DNA of 64,000 nucleotides from Carettochelys insculpta (Eukaryota > Chordata > Testudines > Carettochelyidae). The stretch spans positions 65,798,001 through 65,862,000 of the forward strand of contig NC_134137.1 of assembly GCF_033958435.1 (NCBI RefSeq), written 5' to 3'. The notes below the pieces were generated by a model. The model was not told where the DNA came from, made no database searches, and saw only the letters and a program-made list of their open reading frames with translations. The translations under genes were made by a program, and so were the position numbers. This document shows, piece after piece, positions 36,425-49,751 of this stretch. The first letter of the stretch is position 1; each line of letters starts with the position of its first letter.

Positions 36425-36680
36425 TGAATGAAAATTCCGTATCTTGCTTATTTTGTTTCCTGTCAATCGAAATGTTTTGTTTCAATTTCAACTTTTTTTT
36501 TCAAAACAAAATGTTTCATGCAGAAAAGTCAAAATGTGCTGGTGAGAATTCTCCCCCCCCTTTCATTTTGCTTTCACAATGAAATTCTGGTGAAAACAAC
36601 CTGATTTTGCAAAGCATTTTGACGCTGACGGAATTGCATATTCTGACAGAATAAGGCTCTGTTGAAATTTCTCCAGACAG
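36425..36680. repeat. AT-rich palindromic repeat ('gaaatttcaattttg')
   Basis: Words such as 'tgtttcaatttcaactttt', 'caaaacaaaatgtttcatgc' and 'gctctgttgaaatttc' recur in both orientations. It resembles the segment at 62835-63010. Probably an old MITE or fold-back repeat, class unknown. Confidence 0.4.
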
Positions 36681-39600
36681 CTCTTTAGTATTTTCTGTAT
36701 TTTTTTCCTTGAACCTTTATATGTTCGTATGCATATATGCAATACATATCACATTCTGTTCTCGTTCCTCTTTTGTGTCTACACCACACTCATTAAGCTC
36801 CATTCCCACAGTCCTTTGCACATCTTCTGTCATGGTGACTTTTGGCATAGGAAGTGGTGTTAACAAGACTCAGGTGCTGCCATTGTTTATGAAAGGGCTA
36901 TAGTTCATTTTACTAGCTGCGGCATGTGGTGATAAAAAGCCCAGCAATATGTACTTTACAGTGAAGTTCTTATATTTAGCAGGTGAAAAGGGAACACTGT
37001 ACCTCCAATTAGGCTGGCTCATGGAAAACCCCTTCAAGTTGTTTTTAGCAGTGCTGCATGAGTCATCCTTAAAATGCTGCCAACAGTTCTGCACTTCTGG
37101 TTTGAATTATGCACTGTGTCAGGACTGTTTTGGAAGCTGGGCAGTGTTGAATAGCAGCTCCCGCTTTGCCTCAGGTGTTGAGGTTATTTTAGGAAAACAT
37201 GAGCTAAGATTCCAAACAATGTGTTGCTCTCCATGCAGAGAAGCTGCATCATGATACCTGTGCATTGCAGACTACTGGAGGACCAACAGGCAGTGGATGG
37301 GAAGGGCAATAGCTCATGTTCATCGACCCTGTTAAGACATTGTATATATTTGGTTTTCTGCCTGATTGGTTTTCAACAGAACGTGAGCAGTAGTAGAGGA
37401 AAGAGAAAGCAGATAAAAGGAATGAAAGGGAAGTCTCTTGTGGAGAAACAGGAGGTGTTTGAAGGTAGGTGGCTGCATAGCCAAGCGGCTGGGAGTGCTA
37501 TCTCGCAGTAAACACAACATACCTGCTTCCATTGGTACTGCTTGTGCTGAGTAGCAGCTTGCTACACAAGCAGACCCTTTGATTTCAAGGAGAGTGCATG
37601 TTGAGTGAACTGCTATTACTCAGCATGAGTAAGGGTTGCAGAATTGGGGCAAAGGGAATCAGTAAAGGCAAATACAGACCAGCAAAAGCCATCAAGGTAA
37701 AGAAAGAGGCATTCACTGTGTGAGACAGAGAATTCATAAAGAGGAGGCAGAAAAATGAGCTCAGAGGATGAGGTTAAGGGAGCAAATGAAATAAAATGGC
37801 TCAAAGACTAAGGCCAATTTGACCATATGCAATTCCATGTGGAAGAAGCCAGTTCTATAGACACGAAGGACTACAAGGCTATGGTAAGAGGGCTACAAGG
37901 ACAGAATCCATAGCAATAGGGACCACAAGGATTTGGCCCGTAGCACTGGGTACCACATTGGAGCACTACCCCAGGGAAGCGATTAAGGCTCGGGGGAGAG
38001 TAGGCAGTTGCTGCTCTACGTTAGCAGCAAATTACCACCCCCACCTTATGTCGGTTCAGCTCTGGTGGCTGGCACATTGGGTGGGCAGAGCCAAAACTCT
38101 GTCTCTTCTCTGTCCCTGTATATCTAGATCCACTTGTGTCTCCCAGGCAGCGGAGAAGGGGGCACAATTTAGAGCACAATCTAAAATGTATGGAAGTGGC
38201 AAAGGAAATGTAGCTGTTGGAAGTGTAACTTGATTGGCTGGCTGTGCAGAGGGTGGGGGACCACGGCCATACTGGGGAATCACAAGATGGGAGGCTGAAA
38301 GCTCCATTACATGAACTGAGCTGAAGTTAAAAAAGATGGCAAGCTGGCTCATTTCATTGACTAGCCAAAGTTTGGGCAGGTTCTTTCTCAGATTGCTTTA
38401 CCCATCCGAATAGGCTAAGATATTTGCAATTGGTTCCACTGATGTGCATACATTTAGTATGACTGTAGCCCTAGCAGTCCTAGTTCCAACCCTCCAGATT
38501 TAAGGTAGTTGTAAGAACCTTGGGCTTGCTAAATCTCTCTAGAGGTACCCCTGAAGGGACTTCTGTCTGCCCTATGAGGGCAGCTGGGGATTCTCTACTG
38601 TGGGGAAATCCCCAAATGGCATACAGCTCTAAGAGCTGCGTACATAGACATGGAGTGGTGCTTAGATCAGATGCTTGCCCTCTCTGAGCATGTTGTGATT
38701 GTTTGGAGTACAAGGCACTATGCAGTCAGACAATCCTCTCTTCTGTTTCCATGTTGTGGCTACTGCTGGGGTATTTCATGAGAACTTTCTAAACCTCTAA
38801 GTATTGGGGTTTTCAAATACAGTTGCTACAGTAATAGTCTAATGCTGTCTCCTCTGTGAGGTGTTGAATGGACTTTCCTCTGTTTAGAAAAGAAATGTAA
38901 GCCTCAAAGAGTTTGTGGAAAGCCCTGGTGAAATAAAAACGTTTATTTTCCTACTCTTTTCTTCGTCTGAAAATCACTGGGGCAGATCCGGCTGGAGCCA
39001 TGACAGTTTATACCCCATGGAGAGTCTGTCCCATATTCTGAACCTTTGTGTGGTCACCCACTGGAAGGTATTAAAGTTAGGAAAGAAATTAATAAAGGCT
39101 GTCAAGGAATATTTCATATAAGCGATAACAGGTTCCAGAATTAGTAGCTTAATTGAAGAGAAATAGGAAATGCCAAATAAATCAAAAATAATGGAAAATT
39201 TCTAATGGGGAACATGGGAATAAATTATGCTTTTTATTCATATAGCATTTTTGCAATCTTGTCTTTATTAACTTTTAGATAAACTGATAGAATTTTTCAT
39301 AATTATATCCCTGCTATAGAATTCGGTAGGTGGGTTTAAAGTTCAAGGGAAAATTTCTAATTCTTTATTCAGTTCTGTAGAAGTTTTCTATAAGAGAAAC
39401 TGAGGCAAAGAGGTAAAGTGACTTGTCCCAAACCATCATTAGAATTCAGCAGCATCTTACACACCTGTCCTGTCTCAAGCTGCTAGACCACACCTTTCTT
39501 TATAAAGGTTATGAAAGATAAGGAATATGTTACTGCAAAACTGAAACAAAAGAACAGATGAGTCTGACATGTAGCTCTGTTTCTGGAGAAGGAAGGAATT

Positions 39601-39842
39601 GAGACATTCAATAAACAGAAGTGGAAAGGAAGATTAAGACAGACTTGGAAAAATATAATGGTTGGGCCAGAGAGAAATTGTCTCAAATTTGGATAAAACG
39701 GAAAAAAAAAAGAAGGAAGGAAAACTTCCATTTTGTGGGAACTGAAAAGAAAGTTTTCAGCCTGTACCTGGCTATCCACTTCCCTGGGGAGCTGGAGGTG
39801 TTGGGAGTTTGGCAGTGTCTGGAGGTTGCTGCCCAGGGAGTC
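36681..39842. other. Unassigned DNA, no gene seen
   Basis: A long stretch with few recognisable repeats. I found no open frame of convincing length or codon pattern. Confidence 0.35.
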
Positions 39843-39845
39843 AGG

Positions 39846-40549
39846 AGCCGTGTCCACACGTACACGCTACTTCGAAGTAGCGGCACTAACTTCGAAATAG
39901 CGCCCATCACGGCTACACGTGTTGGGCGCTATTTCGACGTTAGCATCGACGTTGGGCGGCGAGACGTTGAAGCCGCTAACCCGATGAGGGGATGGGAATA
40001 GTGCCCTACTTCGAAGTTGAACATCGAAGTAGGGCACGTGTAGACGATCCGCGTCCCGCAACATCGAAATAGCGGGGTCCGCCATGGTGGCCATCAGCTG
40101 AGGGGTTGAGAGACGCGCTCTCTCCAGCCCTGGCGGGGCTCTATGGTCACTGTGTGCAGCAGCCCTTAGCCCAGGGCTTCTGGCTGCTGCTGCTGCAGCT
40201 GGGGATCCATGCTGCATGCACAGGGTCTGCAACCAGTTGTCGGCTCTGTGGATCTTGTGTTGTTTAGTGCAAGTGTGTCTGGGAGGGGCCCTTTAAGGGA
40301 GCAGCTGGCTGTTGAGTCCGCCCTGTGACCCTGTCTGCAGCTGTGCCTGGCACCCTTATTTCGATGTGTGCTACTTTGGCGTGTAGACGTTCCCTCGCAG
40401 CACCTATTTCGCTGTGGTGCTGCCCAACGTCAAAGTTGAACATCAACATTGCCAGCCCTGGAGGACGTGTAGACGTTACTCATCGAAATTTCGATGTCTC
40501 CACATCGAAATAGGCTACTTCGAAGTAGGCTTCACATGTAGACGTAGCT
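39846..40549 (+). mobile_element. MITE family A, copy A2 (704 bp, TSD AGG)
   Basis: The left end AGCCGTGTCCACACGTACA and right end ...GTAGACGTAGCT are inverted repeats. AGG flanks both sides (39843-39845 and 40550-40552). Same orientation and layout as A1, with the GGGTCC-GCCATGG block near 40076. The high CpG content points to a fairly recent insertion. Confidence 0.92.
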
Positions 40550-40552
40550 AGG

Positions 40553-40919
40553 AAGTCCAGGCTGGCAGGAAACCAGGATGGCTGCCTGATTTCCACAGGA
40601 AATATTGATAGAGTCAGTCCTGTCCAATCAAATTTAAATCCATCTCTAATGGTGAAGTGCCCAGACCCATAGGTGCATATCGCTCAGGTGTCAATGACAG
40701 CAGAAAGGGCCTCTACATTTTAGTGGTGTGATGGATGTGGCCTGCGCTGCATGCGTCTCTGGTAAATACAATAAAACATTTCCCAAGTGCGGTGAGTCAT
40801 TTTGTGAAGTACGTGCCAAGTGTGCCTTGTGGCACCAGGTCAATATCAGGGATGGTTTCATGATCAAATGATCTGTTGCTAGTTAACTCAGTTCCATAAA
40901 TCAAGAGAGCATAATGTGC
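40553..40919. other. Unassigned DNA, no gene seen
   Basis: Nothing recognised. Confidence 0.4.
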
Positions 40920-40921
40920 TA

Positions 40922-41273
40922 CAGGCTGCACCTCCCTGCTCTGGACCCGTTGGAACCCGACTAGTTGCAAACCAGGGGATTTGTTGGGCCAGGGGGCGTC
41001 AAGACCAGCCTCTCTGCTGCCAGCCTCTGGGCTCTCCCACAGATGCTGGGTGCCCAGCTGGCTGCCAGCCCCCGGTCCCAAGTTTCCCTCCCAGCTGCTG
41101 GCCCTGCTGCTAGCAACCAACCACGCTGCCACTGGTCTGGCTGGGCTCCAGGGCTCTCAGCTGCTGGCCCAGCTCTGCTCCCAGCCAGCTGCCAGACTTT
41201 AGGCTGGCCGCTGCTCCCAGCCACCACAGATGTTGCTAGACCAGAGAGTCCTGGATTAGAGAGGTTGATTCTG
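40922..41273. mobile_element. TA-flanked MITE with Tigger-like ends, GC-rich core (T4)
   Basis: The left end CAGGCTGCACCTCCCTGCTC and right end 'gattagagaggttgattctg' are related to the T1-T3 ends. TA lies on both sides (40920-40921 and 41274-41275). The interior is different from T1-T3: GC-rich with many 'ccagctgctggcc' palindromes. It may be a sister family moved by the same transposase. Confidence 0.75.
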
Positions 41274-42735
41274 TACATTGCGGTTTCCAGTCATATTGTT
41301 AATGGGATTGCTGTGCCAGCCTGAGATGCTGATGGCACTGTACTTCTTCAATACACTGACACCAATCCTCAGTAATGGCCTCTTGCAGAATTCTGTAACC
41401 CCTCTGAAGGGGCAGTATTGAGTCTGACGCTGGATCAAATTCTACTTCCAGTTCAGTGGTGCAGCCTCACTGAAGCCAGCCAGCCTACATGGGGGAAGCT
41501 GAGGATGGAATCTAACCCACTTATTAATAAATGTTAAGCTCTTTGGAGGAAGGGACAGTCTGTGTATTATTTGTGTGCCGTGCCGTGCACATCTTGCCTC
41601 AGGATTTGATGCACGGCTGCAATACCAATAATAGTGAGCCCAGATGAAGAATTCAGAATTGCTTGTCTAATATTCAGGAGCCGACAGAAATAAGGGGGAC
41701 ATTAGCACCCACCGAGGCAGTCGCTTGTCACCCGGGAGCTGTACATTTAAGCTTTTCAGCAGTAGTTCTGCAACGCTTCATTTCTTTCATCATTTCAAAT
41801 TACGATAAAATGATTGGTCTGAGAGCCGGCTAGCTCAAGGAGTATTACTGGGTCAGATCCTCAACCTGATGTAAACTGGTATAAATCCACTGACGTCCAT
41901 TGAGCCATGTGGAGTTACATCTGCGGACAGCCTGGTACATTAGATTTAAATAGACAGGTGTTTAGAAAATGAATGCAAACCTATTTCTGAAATCAATGAC
42001 CCTTGCGCTGCTTGCCATGGCTGTGGTCCTGAATACTCTGTCATCAAGCAACACTATCAAAGTATGCTAGACTCAGCTGAAATTTGCATTGTGAAGTCAG
42101 AAAGCAGACCTGTTTGAGCTGCTGTTGCAAGAACCGAGGGGGATGCCACTGGAGGGAGCTGAGGATTTAAGCCTTGGAAACAGTTTGACATTCTGTGACC
42201 CACCTTGTAATTTTTCCAATCCCTCTCTTTATAAATGCATGTTCCCAAGAGGGCAGATGGAGGGCGGGGGGAGGAAGGGAAGGGCTATCTGTCACACACA
42301 CAGGTGATCAGTGCTGCCACTGCATAAAGACGGTGAGGACACTGGCAGCTAAGTGGATTAAATACTGGCTTTGTCAGCTCACAAACAGGAGGAGCAGTCT
42401 GGCCTAGGGACCTGAGTAAAATGCTCTTGTGACAGGGCTAAATCTGCCCTGTCCCAAGAGCTACATGTACTAACCCATGTTTACAATTGAGACCATTTCT
42501 GGTCATGCTTGGAAAGCCACCAAAGGTGTTGGCATTTTCATCTTCCTATAAAAGCCCAAGAAGTGGCCCCAAAATCCGGTGGGTATGACCCATAGCATCC
42601 AGCGCATGTGGCTTTAGAGGGATGTTGAATCGTTGAAATGAATCTCTTCTGACTGCTGCACAATTATTTTGCTTAGGAAAATGAAGCTGGGTGAGTGGAG
42701 GCTCACGTTTTACACAATGCCTGTAAGAAATGAGC
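41274..42735. other. Unassigned DNA, no gene seen
   Basis: Unique-looking; no gene can be supported. Confidence 0.35.
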
Positions 42736-42737
42736 TA

Positions 42738-43041
42738 CGAATTGAACCTCTCTAGACTGGCAACATTCATGGTCCACCATCCATGCTCCACCATGATTTT
42801 AGTAGCTGGATGACCACTTATCACGAGTGTGGCTAAGTTTCCGGCAGTTTGTTTACAGCCACCAGTCCTGGCTCTCAGCGTTCTGTGCTGTTATTTAGCT
42901 GTAATTTACCCCTAAATGTCTTTTAAGAGCCCAGTAAGCAGTGGAAGTTTTGGTAATGCTGCTAGACAACACTGACCTCCTGTGGTTTGGCAAATATTTC
43001 GTTTAGGTCTCAAGGGTGCCATATTAAAGAGGTTCAACCTG
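42738..43041 (-). mobile_element. Tigger/pogo-like MITE T3 (TA-flanked)
   Basis: Same family as T1 and T2 but inverted. Ends 'cgaattgaacctctctag' and 'agaggttcaacctg', with TA on each side (42736-42737 and 43042-43043). The interior 'gccaccagtcctggctctc' is the reverse of the shared core. 304 bp. Confidence 0.88.
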
Positions 43042-44225
43042 TATTAATAATAACATTTAAACCACCAGAAAAAAACAAACTTACAAGTTTTAATAACAAT
43101 AATATAATAATAAATATAATCATTAATATTCTCTCCTGTGCGTGCCTCTTATTTTCTCTTTGCCTGGCCTGTTGGCTGTAAGTCCTTGAGGACACAGACT
43201 GTCTTTAAATTGTAGTTTGTACATTGAAAGAACATTGACAGAGTTTCATAAATAACAATGACCCTGAGCACAAGCTCAGAACATCATCTTTAGTTTCATC
43301 TAACATCTTCAGTTTTTCCCAGCTTTTTCCACACACAGCATAAATTGTATTTATCACATGCAAAACCTTTTAAGGTTTTTAAAACAAAGGCACTACTAAT
43401 TATTCCTCAAAGTCAAAAGCATGAAGTGATTTCACGCTCATCAACTCAGTCAGCTGAATGGGTTTTGATCAAATGTTTACAAATAATTAGCTTCTCCATA
43501 AATAACTTTGGCTCCAAAGGGCAATGCCTGTGAAAGTTACGACGTATAGAAAGCAGGGGCTGAGAATGAGGTAGTTTGTTCAACCTTCATTCATGTCCTA
43601 CAATAATCACAATCTCTCTTTGTAGTTTTGATGTGTGTGTTAAATACACAGTGAAAGCCCTGGTTGCTTCAGTGGGAGCTGTCTGTTGCTTTTCTTTTTT
43701 TTTAATGGCAATTGCAACCGGCCTCCTCTGGCTGGCTTCAGAGCCAGGTTAGTCATATCTTCTTGTTCTAATATGGCAGGAGTTAATAGCTTAAGGGATG
43801 GAAACAGGTTGGAAAGTCTCAAGGGAGATAAGACTTGGGAAGGCAGGTTTAGGCTAAATAAGAAAGCAGATTTCATTAGGCTTCTCGGAAACAAACTGAC
43901 CTGAGACTTGTGATCCATTTCTAAATTTGGCCTTTTCATTTTCCATGTACAGGAACTAATGACGACAGCAGCACAAATCCCTGGTGAATTTAGACAAACA
44001 AGTCAGTGGCTGAGTGTCTGTCTTTATTACTGGTCCAAGACATGTCAAGTGTCATAAACATGACTCATGACAACTTTAATTAAGGCAATGAATGTGGAAA
44101 AAGTAGCAGAGGGCTGCTCATTCCTTTTTCACAGCTTTGGAAATGAAACTAATTTCTGAACCACTTTTTTTTATTTTATTGGTAGAGGGGTAAACATGGT
44201 TTTCTTTCGTTGGCTTTCTCTTCCT
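43042..44225. other. Unassigned DNA with an AT-rich run
   Basis: 43075-43130 is a simple AT-rich run (aataataat). No gene is seen. Confidence 0.4.
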
Positions 44226-44228
44226 ACA

Positions 44229-44653
44229 GGCTGCATCTACACTACAGCGATCCTTCGAAAGAAGTTCTTCTGGAACAGATCTTCAGAAAAAACTTCTTTT
44301 GAAAGATCACGTCCACGCACGAAAAAGCGGATTGAAACATGGATCCGCTCTTTCAATGGAGAGCATCCATACAGCTCCTGCTCTTTCAAAAGAGTGGGCC
44401 GGGACTGAAAAATCTGGCGCCATGAGGACTGCTCTTTTGAAAGATGGGCCCGTGGAGCATCTACATTGTGCTTTTTTTGAAAGAATCTTTTGGAAAGGCA
44501 CTCTTCCTCATCTGGGAGAAGAGGGCTGCTGGCAAAAGGGGCGCGTTCTTTCAATTTCAGATCCAAAGAGTGCGTTTGGTGTGTAGACGCTCTGCATGTT
44601 TTTTCAAAAAAGGCCTGGCTTTTCCAAAAGCACCTGCTAGTGCAGATGCACTC
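44229..44653. mobile_element. MITE family B, copy B2
   Basis: The left end GGCTGCATCTACACTACAGC and right end 'cctgctagtgcagatgcactc' are inverted repeats. The interior is 'ttcgaaagaag', 'cttcttttgaaagatcacgt', 'ggattgaaacatggatccgc' and so on, in palindromic order. Flanking triplets are ACA and ATA, so the 3-bp duplication matches at two of three bases. No coding capacity. Confidence 0.75.
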
Positions 44654-47538
44654 ATAATGTTAGATCAACATTTATTACTGATTTTTGATGGTGTTAACAT
44701 AATCTGGGAAGAAACCAAGGTAACTTTTGTATTGGATTAATTTTCTCCTGAAATCAGGTGAAACTATATGCATGATGGGCCATAGTATCTTCAGATGGTG
44801 CAAATGGGCCTGGTTCTCTTGAAGGCAATGAAAGTACACTGGTTTATATCAGCTGAGGGTCTGACCCACAAAAATTCCACAGATATACTAATGTGTTTGT
44901 TTATTTAATATTTTGCTCCCTGGAACAACTTCATCAAATGCACATCTACGGAACATACTAGTTACACAATATTACAATATCATAAGTGATTCCCTTACAA
45001 ATGGTATGGCATGATACACTTAAAGGCACATTGCTTTTTTGTTTTGTTAAAGACACATTGTCAGGTGTAATTAGTCCCTAAACGTAGGTCTTATAAGAAC
45101 AAGTTTCTTCAAAACCTTAAACATGTTTTTATGGTGTGTTATACAAAAATTCAATGTAAGCCATTTTTATAAAACAATAAACATTCTTCTGCATTATTTG
45201 TAATCCAAATTTTGTAGTTTCCTGCTACAGGGTGAAAACCAGCATGAGAAATTGCTTACTTACTGGACAAGGTGTTCACAATTTCCAAAGCAACTTAGGA
45301 GAACAAGATCCATTGACTTTCAATGGAATTTATGCTCTGATTTTTTAAGTCAATTTGTAAATCCCAAGGGTGGATTAGAAATAAAAGAGAAATTCATTTG
45401 TCTGGTTTTATTGACCATGTTGAGAGAAACATAAACAAAGGACACAAACAGTGAAGAGAAAAAACTGTTTCTGAAAATAATGCCCAGTTTTAATGAGCTA
45501 TAAAATTATTTATAGTATTCAGAAGGATTAAGCATATTTTGCAGCACATTTTTCACGGGCGTATATGGCAGGTAGGTGAACAATTGCCATATATGCCTTT
45601 GAAGATCTCCCCTCTAATATCTGACTTTGCAGGTTCTCTTTCATTTAAAGTAGAGTGATCATAATTGTAAGTTGCCTCTTGCCCTGTATAATTAAAGCAT
45701 CCCTTTTTCCGATGAAACTTCTCTTTGTTGCTTATCATCCTATGTTGTGACATTAATCTAATTTGAATGTTGTGGATTATTTCCGTTAAAAATAAAGATG
45801 GATTTTAGTTAGGAGGTTCTCTGTGGAAGTGGAGTGTTGCATTGTTCTTCGTAAATGTGGCATAATAATAAACCAAACCAATGTGGTTTTATTTGGCAGG
45901 GTGTTTTGTCACACAACCATTGCATTCAAACTGATTTTTGTTAGTGAGTGGAAAAATGTGTGTGTGCGTATTGTAGATGTTTATGGAAATGAAGGGTGGT
46001 TCGTTTGCATGCAAATACCCCAAAGGGCTGCACGCTCTGTCATGCAGGAAAGAGAGCAGCAATCACAGTCATTTACACAGAGCATTATATTAAGGGGGAT
46101 GTCCTGGCTTCATTGTGCAAAGCCTAAATAGATGAGCTTTGCATAGATCACAAACACAAGGGTTATGGGGAAGGACTACTCCTGATATCAGTGCAGACAG
46201 TCCCAGTGTAATAACAAGTGCTCCCAGCCCTATCAAAATGACAGTATTCTGCAATTATAACTCCAAACACCATTGCTGCAAGTTGCAGCATTTTACGGCA
46301 CTCCAATAAAACGAAATAGTGCTTTCAGTAGCAGCAGATTAGCTAAGAAATAGTTATAATTAACTTTATAAAGCTGCCATTTAAAAATCAGTCACGGAAG
46401 GTTCTGATACGTAGCCCTTTCTCTGTTACATTCTGGTACCGCATTGCTGAAGTGGCAGGACCTGGCTCCCACGGTACTCTCCGTGTGTACACCGTAATTA
46501 GGAATGAGGATTCTGGAGTCAGAGCAAGGAAATCTTTTGCAGCCCATTTTTCACAGGCTCTATTTCAAAGTTGCCCAATCTCATCCAATCTGTCAAGGTC
46601 CTGAATCTCTTATTGACTTTAGTGAAAGCTGAAGACTCTGAGCACGACACAGGACTGGACCCCAATGAGCTAGTTGTCTATTATAGACATAGCCTAGGTC
46701 TTCTGATGCCTGATCCTGCATCCTAAGCGCCTGATCCTGGGTGCTGTCAGCCTGCTCTCCTGGGTGCCTGCCTACTTTCTTCTGTCAACGAGATGGCGTA
46801 GGGCGGTTACCTGTGTTATTCCTATTGTGGCTCCCTTTGTTTCTGTGGGGGTTTTTGGGGTTCTGGCTTTATGCCATATGCTATCCAGTTGACAACCAAG
46901 CCTGTTTTGTACTGTTTCAGTTGAGTCAGGAGTCCGTGTTTATTGCATACCTGTTAATAAACCCACATGTTTGCATCTTATACATGTCTCATATCTTATC
47001 CCATAAACTAAGTCGGCTGATGACTAGATGCAGGTGAGGTGGAGGACCTGAGCTTCACCCTTCTGTAGTCAGCACACAACTGTAGGGCTGGCACACCTTG
47101 GACTCAGAGAGCTCAAATGTGGTGACCTTCCGGGGGCGCTGCACAAGCTGTGTGATTGACGGTGTGGGCGTTGAAAAGACTTGAGGGTTTTGGGATGCAG
47201 GGACAGAATGGGGTTTCTTGCTGGTGGCTGAGCTCCTGTTGAAATGAGTACAGTATTTTCATTCTGCTGAGACTGAATCATATTGCTAATGGTTTGTCAG
47301 TGTGTCGAGAGCCTTGCACGGGTGTCTTCTAGTGCTTATTTCAACCTAAATCAGTGTGTTGGGTGCCAAACTTCCACTGCATAGCAATAGGATGAAGGAG
47401 CACGCATGCTTTGCAGGAGAACTGTGCTGGCTTTCAGGGTCTGCCAGGCCCTTGGAGCTTGTATATTTTTAAACAGACCTTAAGGCTAGGCTGAGTTAGA
47501 AACGCCTCATTGCAACAGGCTTTTAACAGTCTGGAAAA
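44654..47538. other. Quiet, unique-looking DNA
   Basis: Few recognisable repeats in almost 3 kb. It includes a perfect palindrome TTTGCATGCAAA at 46004-46015 with an octamer ATGCAAAT. No exon is supported; it is a candidate region for conserved non-coding DNA. Confidence 0.4.
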
Positions 47539-47579
47539 GGGTAGGGGTGGGGGTGAGGGTGGGGGTTGGGGTGGGTGGG
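47539..47579 (+). repeat. G-rich run with G-quadruplex potential
   Basis: Eight runs of three or more G separated by one to three bases (ggg-ta-gggg-t-ggggg-tga-ggg and on). This exceeds the four runs needed for a quadruplex motif. Confidence 0.85.
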
Positions 47580-49597
47580 AAATAGCCCAAAGGATAAATT
47601 TAGCATTCTATTTTTATGAACACACGTCTGATATAAAATATTCTCCCTCACCCCAGCTGGCATTTGCTGAAGTTAAACAAAGCCACTTGGCCGGCATATC
47701 ATCCAGTGTCCGTTGCTGCAGATCAGTTCGCACAAACATTTATTCATTCATCATTTCGCTGGCCAGTCAGCCACAAAAACATAACTGACAGTTAAATGGT
47801 GTAGGAGGTGAGACCGACAGGTTAGCCAGGCTTGAGGTGCCTCCAGGAACTCTACACTGTAAGAAGAAGGCTCCTGAACAAACACTTGAGGAAATGGAGC
47901 TGAGCTGGAAGATACATTTTTTACAGACGTCCATTATAATAGGCAGCTCAGCAGGTTAGTACAGTACATTCCACCAGGTGTGTTTCAGACTCCGCCTTCG
48001 CGTTCATCTGCTCTCTCTTCTAGAGTCCAGTCACTGACTCTGTATCGCCACAGGAATAGCAAGGAGCATCTTTTGCAGCTTCTCACAGCCAAAAATAGGC
48101 ACCTTGACGCACTGTTCTGTGCTGATAGCTGTACATAGTGTTTAGAGCCTCCATACCTGGGTTCAGCTCCTCCTGGTTTGGCCGTATCAGAGGGAGGGCA
48201 GTCAAGGAAACGCTGTGCCTGCAACAGTGCAGGTGGGTCAGGAACACGTGTGTATGGATACGGAAGTGTGTGTATGAGTTGCTGACACATATTGGAGTCG
48301 TTTTTCCAACTATCTTCAGGGATCACTTGATGAATTTGCTTGCAATGTTTGCACATGGAAAGATACACTGGGACATCACAACTCCACATTGGTAACAAAT
48401 CTAAACAGTGCTGAGCTAATTGACAAACAAAAATGCTCTGTCTGTACATCTCTCGACTCACATGCAGACTTGGTGGCCAAGCAGTGACTGGGCTAGCTTA
48501 CCTGTGAGGAGAGGTGGAGACAAACTAAGGCAAAAGTGACTATTTAAAATTTTCCGTACTTTATAAGAGAAACCCAAAAGTTGTACCAGAAGTATAATAA
48601 TACAGAACATTCATAGCACTTACTACATATACTAATAGCTGTAGGTTACTGACACATTCAGCTTTGTCAGCTTTGTACACACTCCTCCTCCTCATTCTGT
48701 GCAGTTAATACCAAAGCTAGTGTTACTAACAAGAATGAAAGATTACTCAACCGTATTTTGTTCCTTCAGAAAGAACCAGCTTTTCCTATTTGGGGCTCTG
48801 AGTCCTTGCTATTCTGGCTTGAAATGTTCCTTTAGATTCGAGGTTCCTGTGACTACTTCTTTTCACCTAGTTCATCCATAAGCAAGGTCCTCACTTGTCC
48901 ACTAGGCTACTTGAACTGCATTCTGTCACTAGATGGTCACCCTGTCATTCTCTCTGTCTGTCCTTTGAGAGTGGGCGTCTTATATACTGTTTTCCTCTCA
49001 TACAGCTTTCTGATCAGTCGGCTTTTTCACCAGTTGTATTTCCTTTCAGATTTTTTCCTTGATATTATCTGCCTGGTATGTCTGTAGGTTTTACTTCACT
49101 TCTGGAACAGTGTCTGCTTGCATGGCCAAGTGGAGGTTTTTAGTTTCTTCTCTGGAAACTGTTCCCATTTTTCCTCCTTCTTGCTTCCCAGCCCCCTACT
49201 TTTCGATCCTTGTCCATCTTCTGTTTTATCATCTCACTTCCTACCCCAGCTCATCCACCATCTTATCACCCAGAGCCACCTTCTCTAAGGGAATTTGCCC
49301 AGTTCTGGCTTTTTGGGTGGATTCTGTGCTATCCCCCCACCTTATTTGGGCCCTTTTGGGGGGCTGTCTCTGTCCCAACAGACAGCAACCTAGGCAGATA
49401 CACCACAACTGCAGCAGGTGCTAATGCCAGCATCTGGATTACGATAGCTATTGTGCATTGACATTTGTATTAATCGAATATTTCTATGCAGACTATATCA
49501 GTTACACAATATCTGGGCAGACAAAAGCTTCTCATAAACATGCTGAATCTAGATTCACTCTTACGGAGTACAAGTGGATTCCAGTACTGTACACGAA
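47580..49597. other. Unassigned DNA, no gene seen
   Basis: A reverse open frame of 158 codons at 47985-48461 has no domain I know and begins without a clear ATG context, so I do not call it a gene. Confidence 0.35.
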
Positions 49598-49751
49598 GGC
49601 TGCTTCTATGCTCGCCCCTTCCCGTCAGAGGTGGCCTGGTAACGAGGCAATTTGAAGCAGGCTAATGGGGCTGTAACGTGCATATTCAGAGCCTCATTAG
49701 CATAATGGCAGCTGTGTGACTTTCAAAGCGCAGACTTCAAATTGCAGATTG

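Noticed and set aside
45823..46131. A 102-codon forward open frame in the quiet zone
   Set aside because: No recognisable domain and no splice-site support; kept only as part of a possible conserved non-coding zone.
47985..48461. A 158-codon reverse open frame
   Set aside because: No domain, no support from splice sites or neighbours, and cysteine/histidine-rich composition of chance type.
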